From Scatosoma sp045658805 (GTDB lineage Bacteria > Bacillota > Clostridia > Christensenellales > Borkfalkiaceae), in the NCBI GenBank assembly GCA_045658805.1, contig JAZOVQ010000069.1:1-17131 (forward strand): a stretch of 17,131 nt of DNA, in the 5' to 3' direction. Made by a program: the position numbers and the translations under genes. Below the pieces are notes generated by a model, which searched no databases, was not told where the DNA came from, and saw nothing but the letters and a program-made list of their open reading frames with translations. Position 1 is the stretch's first letter. The number at the start of each line of letters is the position of its first letter. This document shows positions 1 to 7,035 of the stretch, one piece after another.

Positions 1-1031
1 GCGTGACCACGATTGGTGATAGGGCGTTCTATTATTGCGATACCTTGTCGAGCGTGGTAATCGGCGATAGTGTAACCACGATTGGTAATGGTGCGTTCGC
101 TGGATGCAGTAGTTTGACAAGTGTGGAAGTAAGCGAAAACAATAGTGCGTATAAAGACGTTGACGGCAATTTGTACAGTAAAGACGGAACTGTTTTAATA
201 CAATATGCCGTTGGAAAAGCCGCAGAGGAATTTAGCATTCCTGAAAGTGTAACCACGATTGGCGACGCTGCGTTCTTAGGCTGCTATGGCTTGACGAGTG
301 TGGTAATTCCCGACAGCGTAACCACGATTGGTTCTTCTACGTTCTATAATTGCTCTAGCTTGACGAGAGTGAAAATCGGTGACAATGTAACCACGATAGG
401 GAATTCTGCGTTCTATAAGACGGGATATTATAACGTTGAAAACAATTGGGAAGACGATGTTTTATATATCGGAAAGTATTTAATAGAAGCAAAGGCTACT
501 ATTTTAGGGGAGTACAAGGTAAAGGGAGATACCATTTGTATTGCAGAGGATGCGTTCCATAATTGCGATAGCTTGATGAGCGTGGTAATTGGCGACAGCG
601 TAACCACGATTTGTGATGGGGCGTTCAAGTATTGCGATAGCTTGACGAGCGTGGTAATCGGCGACAGTGTAACTTCGATTGGTGATTCTGCGTTCAAAAA
701 TTGCTCTAGCTTGACGAGCGTGGTAATCGGCGACAGTGTAACTAGTATTGGTGGCTCTGCGTTCTATTATTGCTCTAGTTTGACGAGCGTGGTAATCGGC
801 GACAGTGTAACCACGATTGGTTCTTATGCGTTCTATTCTTACAGAAGATTGACGAGCGTGTATTATAAAGGTGCGGCAAGCGATTGGTCGCAAATTTCGA
901 TTAGTTCTTATGATAATAGTTCTTTAACCAACGCAACTCGTTATTACTATATCGAAAATGAGGCGGACGTGCCGACTGACGGTGGAAACTATTGGCATTA
1001 TGATACCAACGGCGAAGTTGTTATTTGGTAA
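1..1031 (+). CDS. BspA-type leucine-rich repeat protein, 5'-truncated
   Basis: C-terminal 342 residues of a surface-type LRR protein; the codon phase begins at base 3 and the reading frame runs in from outside the window, so the GTG at base 3 is an internal valine and not a start. The visible part has about ten LRR_5-type repeats of 23 residues with the pattern VTTIGxxAFxxCxSLTSVVIGDS. They are interrupted by two island segments, near residues 47-82 and 140-180, the first with the YKDVDGNLYS motif common in this family. A Tyr-rich non-repeat tail of about 52 residues ends NGEVVIW. Proteins of this family are secreted or lipid-anchored and are linked to adhesion or host and polysaccharide contact; the ligand here is unknown. 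Most repeats read IGDS where the paralogue at 4306-6150 mostly reads IPDS. A terminator follows 20 bp after the stop. Confidence 0.88.
   Translation, partial: VTTIGDRAFYYCDTLSSVVIGDSVTTIGNGAFAGCSSLTSVEVSENNSAYKDVDGNLYSKDGTVLIQYAVGKAAEEFSIPESVTTIGDAAFLGCYGLTSVVIPDSVTTIGSSTFYNCSSLTRVKIGDNVTTIGNSAFYKTGYYNVENNWEDDVLYIGKYLIEAKATILGEYKVKGDTICIAEDAFHNCDSLMSVVIGDSVTTICDGAFKYCDSLTSVVIGDSVTSIGDSAFKNCSSLTSVVIGDSVTSIGGSAFYYCSSLTSVVIGDSVTTIGSYAFYSYRRLTSVYYKGAASDWSQISISSYDNSSLTNATRYYYIENEADVPTDGGNYWHYDTNGEVVIW
3..872 (+). repeat. 69-bp coding repeats of the first LRR gene
   Basis: Tandem 69-bp units encode the 23-residue LRRs. Blocks such as TGACGAGCGTGGTAATCGG and GTAACCACGATTGGT recur almost unchanged at the DNA level between about 590 and 830, and again in the gene at 4306. 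The low divergence at silent positions suggests recent duplication or ongoing gene conversion. This is coding repeat DNA, not CRISPR. Confidence 0.85.
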
Positions 1032-1051
1032 CAATTTAAAACAAACGAAAA

Positions 1052-1075
1052 GGGAGGGCTTCGGCTCTCCTTTTT
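1052..1075 (+). terminator. Rho-independent terminator with UUCG tetraloop
   Basis: A G-rich arm at 1052-1059 pairs with GGCTCTCC at 1063-1070 across a C(TTCG)G tetraloop, with one bulge and one G-T pair, followed directly by five T (1071-1075). It lies 20 bp after the LRR stop codon and is correctly placed to end that transcript. Confidence 0.8.
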
Positions 1076-1205
1076 GCGTGGCTTTCCGTGCGAGTGTTGG
1101 CTTCTTTGTGTAAAGGGAGCTGTCGCCATTGTAAAAACTGCAACCAAGGAAGGTTTTTCGAAGTCCATTTTCGCCTATCGGCGTAGAATGCCTAGGGCAT
1201 AAATA

Positions 1206-1403
1206 GCGCAACCTATGGTTGCTTGCTATGTGTCCGAAATCTCTTATGGGCTCTCGCCCATACCTAGGCGAGGCTCCGCCTCTGCACTCCGTAAGGGACA
1301 ATGTCCCTTAACCCCATATTGTTCAACGAACAGTATCGGGATAGCGTTACCACTCAATTACCAACCTACTCGTTTTAAATACATGGTCAAGCGGAACGCT
1401 TGC
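1206..1403 (-). repeat. Hairpin-array intergenic repeat, copy C
   Basis: Non-coding element that, read on the minus strand, matches the element at 13356-13596 closely. Both start GCAAGCGTTCCGCTTGACC and share a GTTC-loop-GAAC hairpin, then a TAAGGG..CCCTTA hairpin, then ATGGGC gaga GCCCAT. Hairpins on the plus strand: GCAACC/GGTTGC 1208-1213 with 1217-1222; ATGGGC/GCCCAT 1246-1251 with 1256-1261; GAGGC/GCCTC 1270-1274 with 1278-1282; TAAGGGAC/GTCCCTTA 1292-1299 with 1303-1310; GTTC/GAAC 1321-1324 with 1328-1331; CAAGCG/CGCTTG 1388-1393 with 1397-1402. Loops are only 3-4 nt. No convincing gene overlaps it. The stretch 1076-1205 before it shows only a few weaker short inverted repeats and nothing coding. 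Confidence 0.75.
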
Positions 1404-1429
1404 CCTTAACCCCTTATTGTTAAATATGT

Positions 1430-1464
1430 AAAAAAACGCCCCCGACGAAAACGTCGGAGGCGTT
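1430..1464 (-). terminator. Terminator of the six-domain lipoprotein gene
   Basis: AACGCC-C-CCGACG (1435-1447) pairs with CGTCGG-A-GGCGTT (1452-1464) over an AAAA loop, 13 positions with one C/A mismatch. On the minus strand it is followed by a run of T (plus-strand A at 1430-1436), 22 bp past the lipoprotein stop. The plus strand also has TTTTTT at 1467-1472, so it may act in both directions. Almost the same hairpin is found at 6173-6202. Confidence 0.85.
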
Positions 1465-1486
1465 GGTTTTTTAAACTTATAAACGC

Positions 1487-4054
1487 TTAGTTGAAGTTCA
1501 ACGTGTTGATAACTTTGCTGCCGTCAGCCAAACGAACTGCGATAACGCAACCTCTCCAATAGGTTTTGTTGTTCCAGTTACAAGCGGCAATTTCAAGCGT
1601 TACGGTGCCGGTGTATTCGGACAACCAGCTATATTGACCTACGCCGTTGTGATACAAGGAAATAGAGGAGCCGTCCGCACCCTTAATGGAAATTGCGCCG
1701 TTGCCCGAAGGGAAGGAGATTTCACCTTCAACAACGAAGACGGTCGTGGAATAGTCCACAGCTGCGTCCAACGCATAGAATTCAGCGGTGGTAAGCTCAA
1801 CGAACTTCGCATCGTTGTATGCATAGTTGCCTTGATTGTTTACCAAGATCGTAGCGTCAACGATACAGGTTTGACCAGCGTATGCTGCGCTGTCGTCTCT
1901 TACGTAACGTTCGCGCATACCCGTGATAATAATTTCATTACCGATAGAAATGGAAGCGAAATCGTCCGAGGTAGCCAACAATACGGAAATTACGTCGCCG
2001 TCTTCACTGAAGAGGTAGAAACCTGCTTTGTTTACAACGGAAGGACCAACGATACCTTTTACAACAACGGTCGTGTCAATGTCAGCCGCAATTGCTTCCG
2101 CAACGGTAAGATAATCGATGTCAAGGGGAACAGCGTGCGTTACTTCAAGGTCATACGTAGCCGTAAAGTTGCCATAGGTTGCGGTAATGGTAACGGTAGC
2201 CGTGCCGTATGCGTCGCCGCAGTGCATAATTACGCCGTCCGTCGTTTCTTCGAAATAGATAACGGATTCGTCATTGGAAGCGTAGCTGATTGCAACGTTT
2301 TCAAAGCCGAGGAGTTCGGAGGAAACGGAAGTGATAAGCGACAATTCGGGATCAGCGTTGTACGAAGCTTCAAATTGGTCTGCTGCGTGATAGGTGATAG
2401 CAAATTGAGGTGCTTCTTCTACGTTGAATTCGTAACCGTTGTCTACCACTTTAAGGGGAACGAAACGCCAGTTGCAAGCAGAAGCGGTGCTCTTTGCATT
2501 GATAACGGAAAGGTAAACGGTGCAAATTTTGCCGTCAAATTCTTCGAGCCAAGCAAGGTCGGAGCCGTTGCATTGGGTGTAAACGTAGCTGCCCGTAACG
2601 CCGTCCAAATCGTCAATGTAATAATTGATAAAGCCAGTGCCTTCCGATTTTTTGATTAAAGCGTTTACGATAAAGATCGTCGTGGTGATGTCTTCGGTAA
2701 CGGGGGTTTCCATAATTTGTTTAACCGTTCTGCCTTCGATCCATTCGAACTCGAAGTCCCATTCGCCGCCGCGGTTTTCAACGAGGTAAGCGTTGTCAAG
2801 CTGGTTGCAGCCCTTGTAGCCGAATTTTTCAGCGTTTGCTTTTTCGTCTTCAAGAATCCACCAGGTCTTTTCACCGAGAATGGTAATATCGTTACCAACT
2901 TCTACGCTGGCAGCAAGATCTCTGTCGAATACGTAAATGGAGTTGGTTGCGTCTACAATGTATACGCCGTTGGGAACCATGCCCGAAGCGTAGGTGATTT
3001 TTGCAACGATACCGCTTACTTTAACCAATGCGCCAGCTTCAGCCGAACGAACTTGGTCAATTTCCATTTCTACGTAGTTGCTTTGGTCAATTTCAACGTC
3101 CTTATAAGCGATCAAGCGTGCGTTGTTAATTTCCAAACTGCCGTTGAAATTTTTAAGCGTACAGTAGAGGAGAACTTCGTCGCCTTTCGTAGGTCTGTTT
3201 TCGATTTCCGAGAAACGAAGGGAACCGTCTTCGCTGTAAGTACCGTAAACGTACATAGAACCCGTGTCGTCGGCAATGGTCATTTCACCAAATTGTGCGT
3301 TGGAAACTGTGGCAACGTTTGCGTGGATATAATATCTTTCTTCCGTTACGTCGCTGGTAACCGCCGCGATAGCAAGCGCTTGTTCGATAGTGATTACGTC
3401 GTAGCCTTCTGCAATACCCGTACCAGCGGAGGGGGTAACGTCGATGGAAGGAGCAAGCTGACCTTCTTCCCAATCGAGAAGGACGGGCTTGTCAAATTCA
3501 ATCGTGCCTTTATAATTTTTAATGGTACCTTCAACGACGATGATGTCGCCAAGACCAAGATTTTTCACTTCTTCGCCCTTCAAAGCGTAGCAATACATAG
3601 GATAATCTTCAAAGCCTTCGATAACGATGGTGAGGTTGATATCGCCATAGCTTTCGTTGTATGCGCCCTTGCTAACAATTTGACCGCGCAAAACGTAGGT
3701 GCCTTCCAATACAGCGTTGGATTCCAAAGCGTATGCCAAGGGAAGAACCGTTGCGGGATCGTCTACGGTGTAGTCGGGCGTTTCTTCCACTTCCGAGCTA
3801 TCGGGATCGGAATCTTCTTCGTTGCTCTCAAGTTCGGAGCTGGTCGATGCAGTGTCGTCTTCGTCGGAATCGCTTTCTTCTTCGGGATCGCTTTCGTCCG
3901 AGGGATTGTTTTCGCTAACGGATTCTTCTACGGAGCTTTGCACTTCGCTTTCGCTGGTGGAGGGGTTGAGCAATGCGTTCAAATCGCAAGCCGACATACC
4001 GCCGACGCAAGCAAGCGCAAAGAGGGACAAGAGAAACGTTTTGATTTTTTTCAT
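1487..4054 (-). CDS. Large acidic lipoprotein with OB-fold-like repeats and one Ig-like domain
   Basis: 855 residues. The signal is MKK, then a hydrophobic stretch, then a lipobox GMSAC with lipidated Cys23, so the protein is predicted to be anchored on the outer face of the cytoplasmic membrane. Residues about 28-92 form a Ser/Glu/Asp-rich flexible spacer. Then come similar beta-rich units of about 95 residues, at roughly 95-195, 215-320, 325-430, 440-540, 645-745 and 755-850. They share the signature 'xxVxGxIV...YYIxDxxGSxYVY...xGDxIxxxGxxxxxxG', which resembles extracellular OB-fold domains. A bacterial Ig-like unit near 545-640 (YASNDESVIYF...GTATVTITATYG) splits the fourth and fifth. No catalytic motif is seen, so a binding or scaffold role is likely but the ligand is unknown. 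Start supported by GAGGT 5 nt upstream. It is transcribed divergently from the LRR lipoprotein at 4306. Confidence 0.8.
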   Translation of the reverse strand: MKKIKTFLLSLFALACVGGMSACDLNALLNPSTSESEVQSSVEESVSENNPSDESDPEEESDSDEDDTASTSSELESNEEDSDPDSSEVEETPDYTVDDPATVLPLAYALESNAVLEGTYVLRGQIVSKGAYNESYGDINLTIVIEGFEDYPMYCYALKGEEVKNLGLGDIIVVEGTIKNYKGTIEFDKPVLLDWEEGQLAPSIDVTPSAGTGIAEGYDVITIEQALAIAAVTSDVTEERYYIHANVATVSNAQFGEMTIADDTGSMYVYGTYSEDGSLRFSEIENRPTKGDEVLLYCTLKNFNGSLEINNARLIAYKDVEIDQSNYVEMEIDQVRSAEAGALVKVSGIVAKITYASGMVPNGVYIVDATNSIYVFDRDLAASVEVGNDITILGEKTWWILEDEKANAEKFGYKGCNQLDNAYLVENRGGEWDFEFEWIEGRTVKQIMETPVTEDITTTIFIVNALIKKSEGTGFINYYIDDLDGVTGSYVYTQCNGSDLAWLEEFDGKICTVYLSVINAKSTASACNWRFVPLKVVDNGYEFNVEEAPQFAITYHAADQFEASYNADPELSLITSVSSELLGFENVAISYASNDESVIYFEETTDGVIMHCGDAYGTATVTITATYGNFTATYDLEVTHAVPLDIDYLTVAEAIAADIDTTVVVKGIVGPSVVNKAGFYLFSEDGDVISVLLATSDDFASISIGNEIIITGMRERYVRDDSAAYAGQTCIVDATILVNNQGNYAYNDAKFVELTTAEFYALDAAVDYSTTVFVVEGEISFPSGNGAISIKGADGSSISLYHNGVGQYSWLSEYTGTVTLEIAACNWNNKTYWRGCVIAVRLADGSKVINTLNFN

Positions 4055-4127
4055 TGGTATACCTCTTTAAAAAATGTTTTTTTTGGGGGCAGTCCAAGCA
4101 TACCCTGTACGTTAGGCTACGTTTTTT

Positions 4128-4156
4128 ATTATAAAACATTTTGACAAAAAAGTAAA
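4128..4156 (-). promoter_or_regulatory. Promoter of the six-domain lipoprotein gene
   Basis: On the minus strand TTTACT (4156-4151) and TATAAT (4133-4128) are separated by 17 bp. The -10 is perfect and the -35 matches 4 of 6 positions. The predicted leader is about 65 nt, ending in AGAGGT before the ATG at 4054. Confidence 0.5.
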
Positions 4157-4243
4157 ATAAATGATGATAGATTTTTGATATTTTTGATATTTCCGTAAGG
4201 GAATTTTTTAGCGCGCGGAGCGGCGGAAAAAATTTTAAAAGCA

Positions 4244-4272
4244 TTGACAAGGCGGGGAACAGGTGTTATAAT
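4244..4272 (+). promoter_or_regulatory. Perfect extended sigma-A promoter of LRR lipoprotein
   Basis: TTGACA (4244-4249), 17-bp spacer, TATAAT (4267-4272), with TG one base ahead of the -10 (4264-4265). Both hexamers are perfect. The ATG is 34 bp downstream with a GGGGG ribosome site at 4294-4298. An inverted repeat AATTTTTT / AAAAAATT (4202-4209 with 4227-4234) lies just upstream; its role is unclear. The rest of 4055-4305 holds only this and the divergent promoter. Confidence 0.8.
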
Positions 4273-4305
4273 GGCAGTATTGATAGGAAAAAAGGGGGAA
4301 CGGTT

Positions 4306-6150
4306 ATGAAAAAACTGTTTCTAGGTGCATTGGCGTGTATGTGTGTGGGCGCGGCGTTTGGGTTTTCCTCGTGCGATTTTTCGGCGCTAAATGGTACGTC
4401 GACCGAAATTGTCAATGGCGTAAAGCTTGGGTTGAATAATAATTCGTATAAGGTAATAGGAATGACGGGGGAGGTTACCGATATTGTTATTCCCTCAACG
4501 CATAAAGGCTTGCCCGTAACCACGATTGGTTATCGGGCGTTCTCTAGCTGCAGTAGTTTGACGAGCGTGGTTATTCCCGACAGCGTAACCTCGATTGATT
4601 CTTGGGCGTTTGATGAATGCAGTAGCTTGACGAGCGTGGTTATTCCCGACAGCGTAACTTCGATTGGTTCTTCTGCGTTCTCAGGATGCAGTAGCTTGAC
4701 GAGCGCGGTTATTCCCGACAGCGTAACGACGATTGGTTCTTCTGCGTTCCGTAATTGCGATAGCTTAACGAGCGTGGTTATTCCTGACAGTGTAACGACG
4801 ATTCGTGATTATGCGTTCTCTTCTTGCAGAAGCTTGACAAGCGTGGAAATCGGTGATAGCGTAACTTCGATTGGTGATTATGCGTTCCGGAATTGCTCTA
4901 GCTTGACGAGCGTGGAAATCCCCGACAGCGTAACGACGATTGGTAAAAATGCGTTCCGAGATTGCGATAGCTTGACAAGCGTGGTTATTTCTGACAGTGT
5001 AACGACGATTGGTGGGTGGGCGTTCTTTAATTGCAGTAGTTTAACGAGCGTGGTTTTTCCCGACAGCGTAACGACGATTGGTGAAGATGCGTTCTCTTTT
5101 TGCGATAGCTTGACAAGCGTGGTAATCGGCGACGGCGTAACTACGATTGGTTTTTATGCGTTCCAGAATTGCTCTAGCTTGACGGAAGTGCATATCACGG
5201 ACGTGGAGGCGTGGTGTAATATTTCGTTTGGGGAGTATGGTGCGAACCCTTTGCGCTATGCAAAGAATTTATATTTAAATGGGGAGCTTGTAGAAGAGCT
5301 TGAAATCCCCGATACGGTAACGGAAATTAAAGCTTATGCGTTCGCTTATTGCGATAGCTTAACGAGTGTGGAAATTCCTGATAGTGTAACCACGATTGGT
5401 GGTTCTGCGTTCTCTTGGTGTCAAAGCTTGACGAGCGTGGTAATTGGCGACAATGTAACCACGATTGGTGATGATGCGTTCGCTTATTGCGATAGCTTAA
5501 CGAGTGTGGAAATTCCCGACAGTGTAACCTCGATTGGCGATTGTGCGTTCCATAATTGCGATAGCTTGACGAGCGTGGTTGTCCCCGATAGCGTAATTTC
5601 GCTTGGCGGGTACCTGTTCTCTGATTGCGATAAGTTGACAAGCGTTGTGCTTCCCGACAGCGTACTGACTATGGAATATTATACATTCAAAAATTGTGTT
5701 AGTTTGACAGACGTTGTACTTCCCGAAGGATTAGAGGCAATTACGCTGGGTATGTTTGAGGGGTGTAAAAGCTTAACGAGCGTGGTTATCCCTGACGGTG
5801 TAACTTCGATTGGTGAAGGTGCGTTCAAATATTGCTCTAGCTTGACAAGTATCACCATTCCCGATAGCACTTTGGCGATTGGGCACGAAGCGTTTAAAAA
5901 TTGTAAAAATTTGACGGAAATCGTTATCCCTAGTGACGTTGTGTTAATCGGCAGGGAATGCTTTGTAGGTTGCGATAATTTGACGAGCATTGTTTTTGAA
6001 AATGCGTACACTTGGTACGTGACAAATGATTATGACAGCTGGACAAATCGTACGGGCGGTACGAAGTGCGACGTGGGAGATTCGGAAAAAAACGTGACCT
6101 ATTTCACGTCGACGTATTACGATTATTATTGGTATAGATATTATTTTTAA
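4306..6150 (+). CDS. BspA-type leucine-rich repeat lipoprotein
   Basis: 614 residues, complete. Signal peptide MKK plus hydrophobic core and lipobox GFSSC (Cys23) predict a lipid-anchored extracellular protein. A short N-terminal cap (about 35-70, with the NNNSYKVIG and VIPSTHKG motifs typical of this family) is followed by ten 23-residue LRR_5 repeats (71-300). A 37-residue island with ISFGEYGANPL follows (301-337), then ten more repeats (338-567) and a Tyr/Trp-rich tail. Repeats 15-20 are more divergent than 1-14, as expected when the middle of an array is homogenised by duplication. Such proteins mediate adhesion or binding to host or plant polymers; the target is not predictable. It is a paralogue of the truncated gene at the window start. 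Start chosen from the ribosome site and signal peptide. Confidence 0.9.
   Translation: MKKLFLGALACMCVGAAFGFSSCDFSALNGTSTEIVNGVKLGLNNNSYKVIGMTGEVTDIVIPSTHKGLPVTTIGYRAFSSCSSLTSVVIPDSVTSIDSWAFDECSSLTSVVIPDSVTSIGSSAFSGCSSLTSAVIPDSVTTIGSSAFRNCDSLTSVVIPDSVTTIRDYAFSSCRSLTSVEIGDSVTSIGDYAFRNCSSLTSVEIPDSVTTIGKNAFRDCDSLTSVVISDSVTTIGGWAFFNCSSLTSVVFPDSVTTIGEDAFSFCDSLTSVVIGDGVTTIGFYAFQNCSSLTEVHITDVEAWCNISFGEYGANPLRYAKNLYLNGELVEELEIPDTVTEIKAYAFAYCDSLTSVEIPDSVTTIGGSAFSWCQSLTSVVIGDNVTTIGDDAFAYCDSLTSVEIPDSVTSIGDCAFHNCDSLTSVVVPDSVISLGGYLFSDCDKLTSVVLPDSVLTMEYYTFKNCVSLTDVVLPEGLEAITLGMFEGCKSLTSVVIPDGVTSIGEGAFKYCSSLTSITIPDSTLAIGHEAFKNCKNLTEIVIPSDVVLIGRECFVGCDNLTSIVFENAYTWYVTNDYDSWTNRTGGTKCDVGDSEKNVTYFTSTYYDYYWYRYYF
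4516..6006 (+). repeat. Twenty 69-bp LRR coding repeats, 10 + 10 around an island
   Basis: Units 1-10 occupy 4516-5205 and units 11-20 occupy 5317-6006, separated by a non-repeat island of 111 bp. Every unit is exactly 69 bp in register. Neighbouring units in the first block are close to identical in DNA (for example AGCTTGACGAGCGTGGTTAT and TCCCGACAGCGTAAC recur), while the last six are degenerate. Confidence 0.85.
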
Positions 6151-6172
6151 GCAAAATGGAAAGAAATGAGGA

Positions 6173-6202
6173 AACGCCTCCGACGAAGCCGTCGGAGGCG
6201 TT
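6173..6202. terminator. Bidirectional terminator between convergent genes
   Basis: Perfect 13-bp stem AACGCCTCCGACG (6173-6185) with CGTCGGAGGCGTT (6190-6202) over an AAGC loop. It lies between the LRR stop (6150) and the stop of the convergent PHP gene (6219), so it can serve both. The T-tracts are broken on each side (GATTTTGC on plus, TTTCCTC on minus). The stem is nearly identical to that at 1435-1464. Confidence 0.75.
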
Positions 6203-6218
6203 GATTTTGCTTTGTATC

Positions 6219-6965
6219 TTATTTGCCCTCAAACACAAGGTGAATGCCCATGTTTTTAATCAATTGGCAGGCGGTTTTTACTTTTGCCGCTTTATATTCG
6301 CCAACAATATGCCCGTCGAAGCCAACCGATAAACGTACGCCCGATTGTCTTACAATGTCTTGCTGTTCCTTGTTTTTGAAAAATTCGGTAACGTAATCGT
6401 GCGTTTTAAACGCATGCAGGCTGTCGTAATTGACGTTCATTTCCCAGAAAATACCCTGTTCCGCCATACGCTTGAAATAGCGGTGTGGGTTCTCCCCAAG
6501 CGCCTTGATATGCGCGAAAAGGTCGGTGTGCGCAACGCCCGTAGGGCAGCCGCAACGCTTCGCAAACGAGAATATGTCACCGTTCGTGATAGAACTGGGA
6601 TCCGTTAAATTTTCTACCAAACAAAAATCGAAAAAGGATACGTCCGCCGTATGTGGAAGGGCATAACTGTCCTTGCCTACCAGCGTGCAAATTTCTATCC
6701 CCGAAAGCAGTTTTATTTTGTTACGATATTTTTCCTTTAAAAGGTTGATATGGTCGTAATAACGCATCAAGGTCTTGCCGTAATCCGCGTCCAATCTCGC
6801 GCCTTTGTCCCAACAAAAATCTATACGGGCGCAACCCACACCGTAGTTGTGGTCGCATATCCCAAGCTGTTGAATTCCGTTGGCAATGGCGTTTTCTATT
6901 ACCTTTTCAGGCTTGTCCTGCGAACAAAACGAATAATAGGTGTGCGCATGTAAATCTTGTATCAT
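6219..6965 (-). CDS. PHP-domain metal-dependent phosphoesterase
   Basis: 248 residues, close to the usual size of stand-alone PHP proteins of the histidinol-phosphatase type. The metal-ligand motifs of the family are all present: DLHAHT (His6, His8), ICDHN (Asp38, His39), GIE (Glu91), GVAHTD (His146) and FDGH (Asp217, His219). This predicts a trinuclear-metal phosphoesterase acting on a small phosphorylated substrate in the cytoplasm. No histidine genes are nearby, so calling it HisK would be unsafe. It lies downstream of the deoR gene on the same strand but has its own promoter in the 70-bp gap. Start supported by GAGGT 8 nt upstream. A link to the sugar operon is possible (for example phosphate removal from a metabolite) but unproved. 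Confidence 0.8.
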   Translation of the reverse strand: MIQDLHAHTYYSFCSQDKPEKVIENAIANGIQQLGICDHNYGVGCARIDFCWDKGARLDADYGKTLMRYYDHINLLKEKYRNKIKLLSGIEICTLVGKDSYALPHTADVSFFDFCLVENLTDPSSITNGDIFSFAKRCGCPTGVAHTDLFAHIKALGENPHRYFKRMAEQGIFWEMNVNYDSLHAFKTHDYVTEFFKNKEQQDIVRQSGVRLSVGFDGHIVGEYKAAKVKTACQLIKNMGIHLVFEGK

Positions 6966-6987
6966 AAATCGTTACCTCATTGCTACT

Positions 6988-7016
6988 ATTATAGTACATA
7001 AAACGCAAGAATGCAA
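6988..7016 (-). promoter_or_regulatory. Promoter of the PHP gene
   Basis: On the minus strand TTGCAT (7016-7011), 17-bp spacer, TATAAT (6993-6988). The leader would be only about 15 nt and contains the GAGGT ribosome site. The -35 overlaps a copy of the 13-mer GCAAGCGTTCCGC (7013-7025), the core of the hairpin-array repeat found at 1391-1403, 13356 and 13631. Confidence 0.6.
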
Positions 7017-7035
7017 GCGTTCCGCGAAAAAAACT

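Noticed and set aside
1215..1409. 64-codon open frame in the 1032-1486 gap
   Set aside because: It lies wholly in the hairpin-array repeat, with no ribosome site and no similarity to the frame in the other copy.
1634..4144. Two long plus-strand open frames (341 and 475 codons) opposite the six-domain lipoprotein
   Set aside because: No ribosome sites, and Val/Phe/Cys-rich products without recognisable domains. The minus-strand frame has a signal peptide, lipobox, ribosome site and domain structure.
4192..4234. TCCGTAAGGGA followed by an A/T inverted repeat upstream of the LRR promoter, resembling part of the hairpin-array module
   Set aside because: The match is only about 11 bases and lacks the flanking constant blocks, so it is probably chance.
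4516..6006. Regular repeats resembling a CRISPR array
   Set aside because: The 69-bp period is coding and in frame, with no unique spacers; units encode LRRs.
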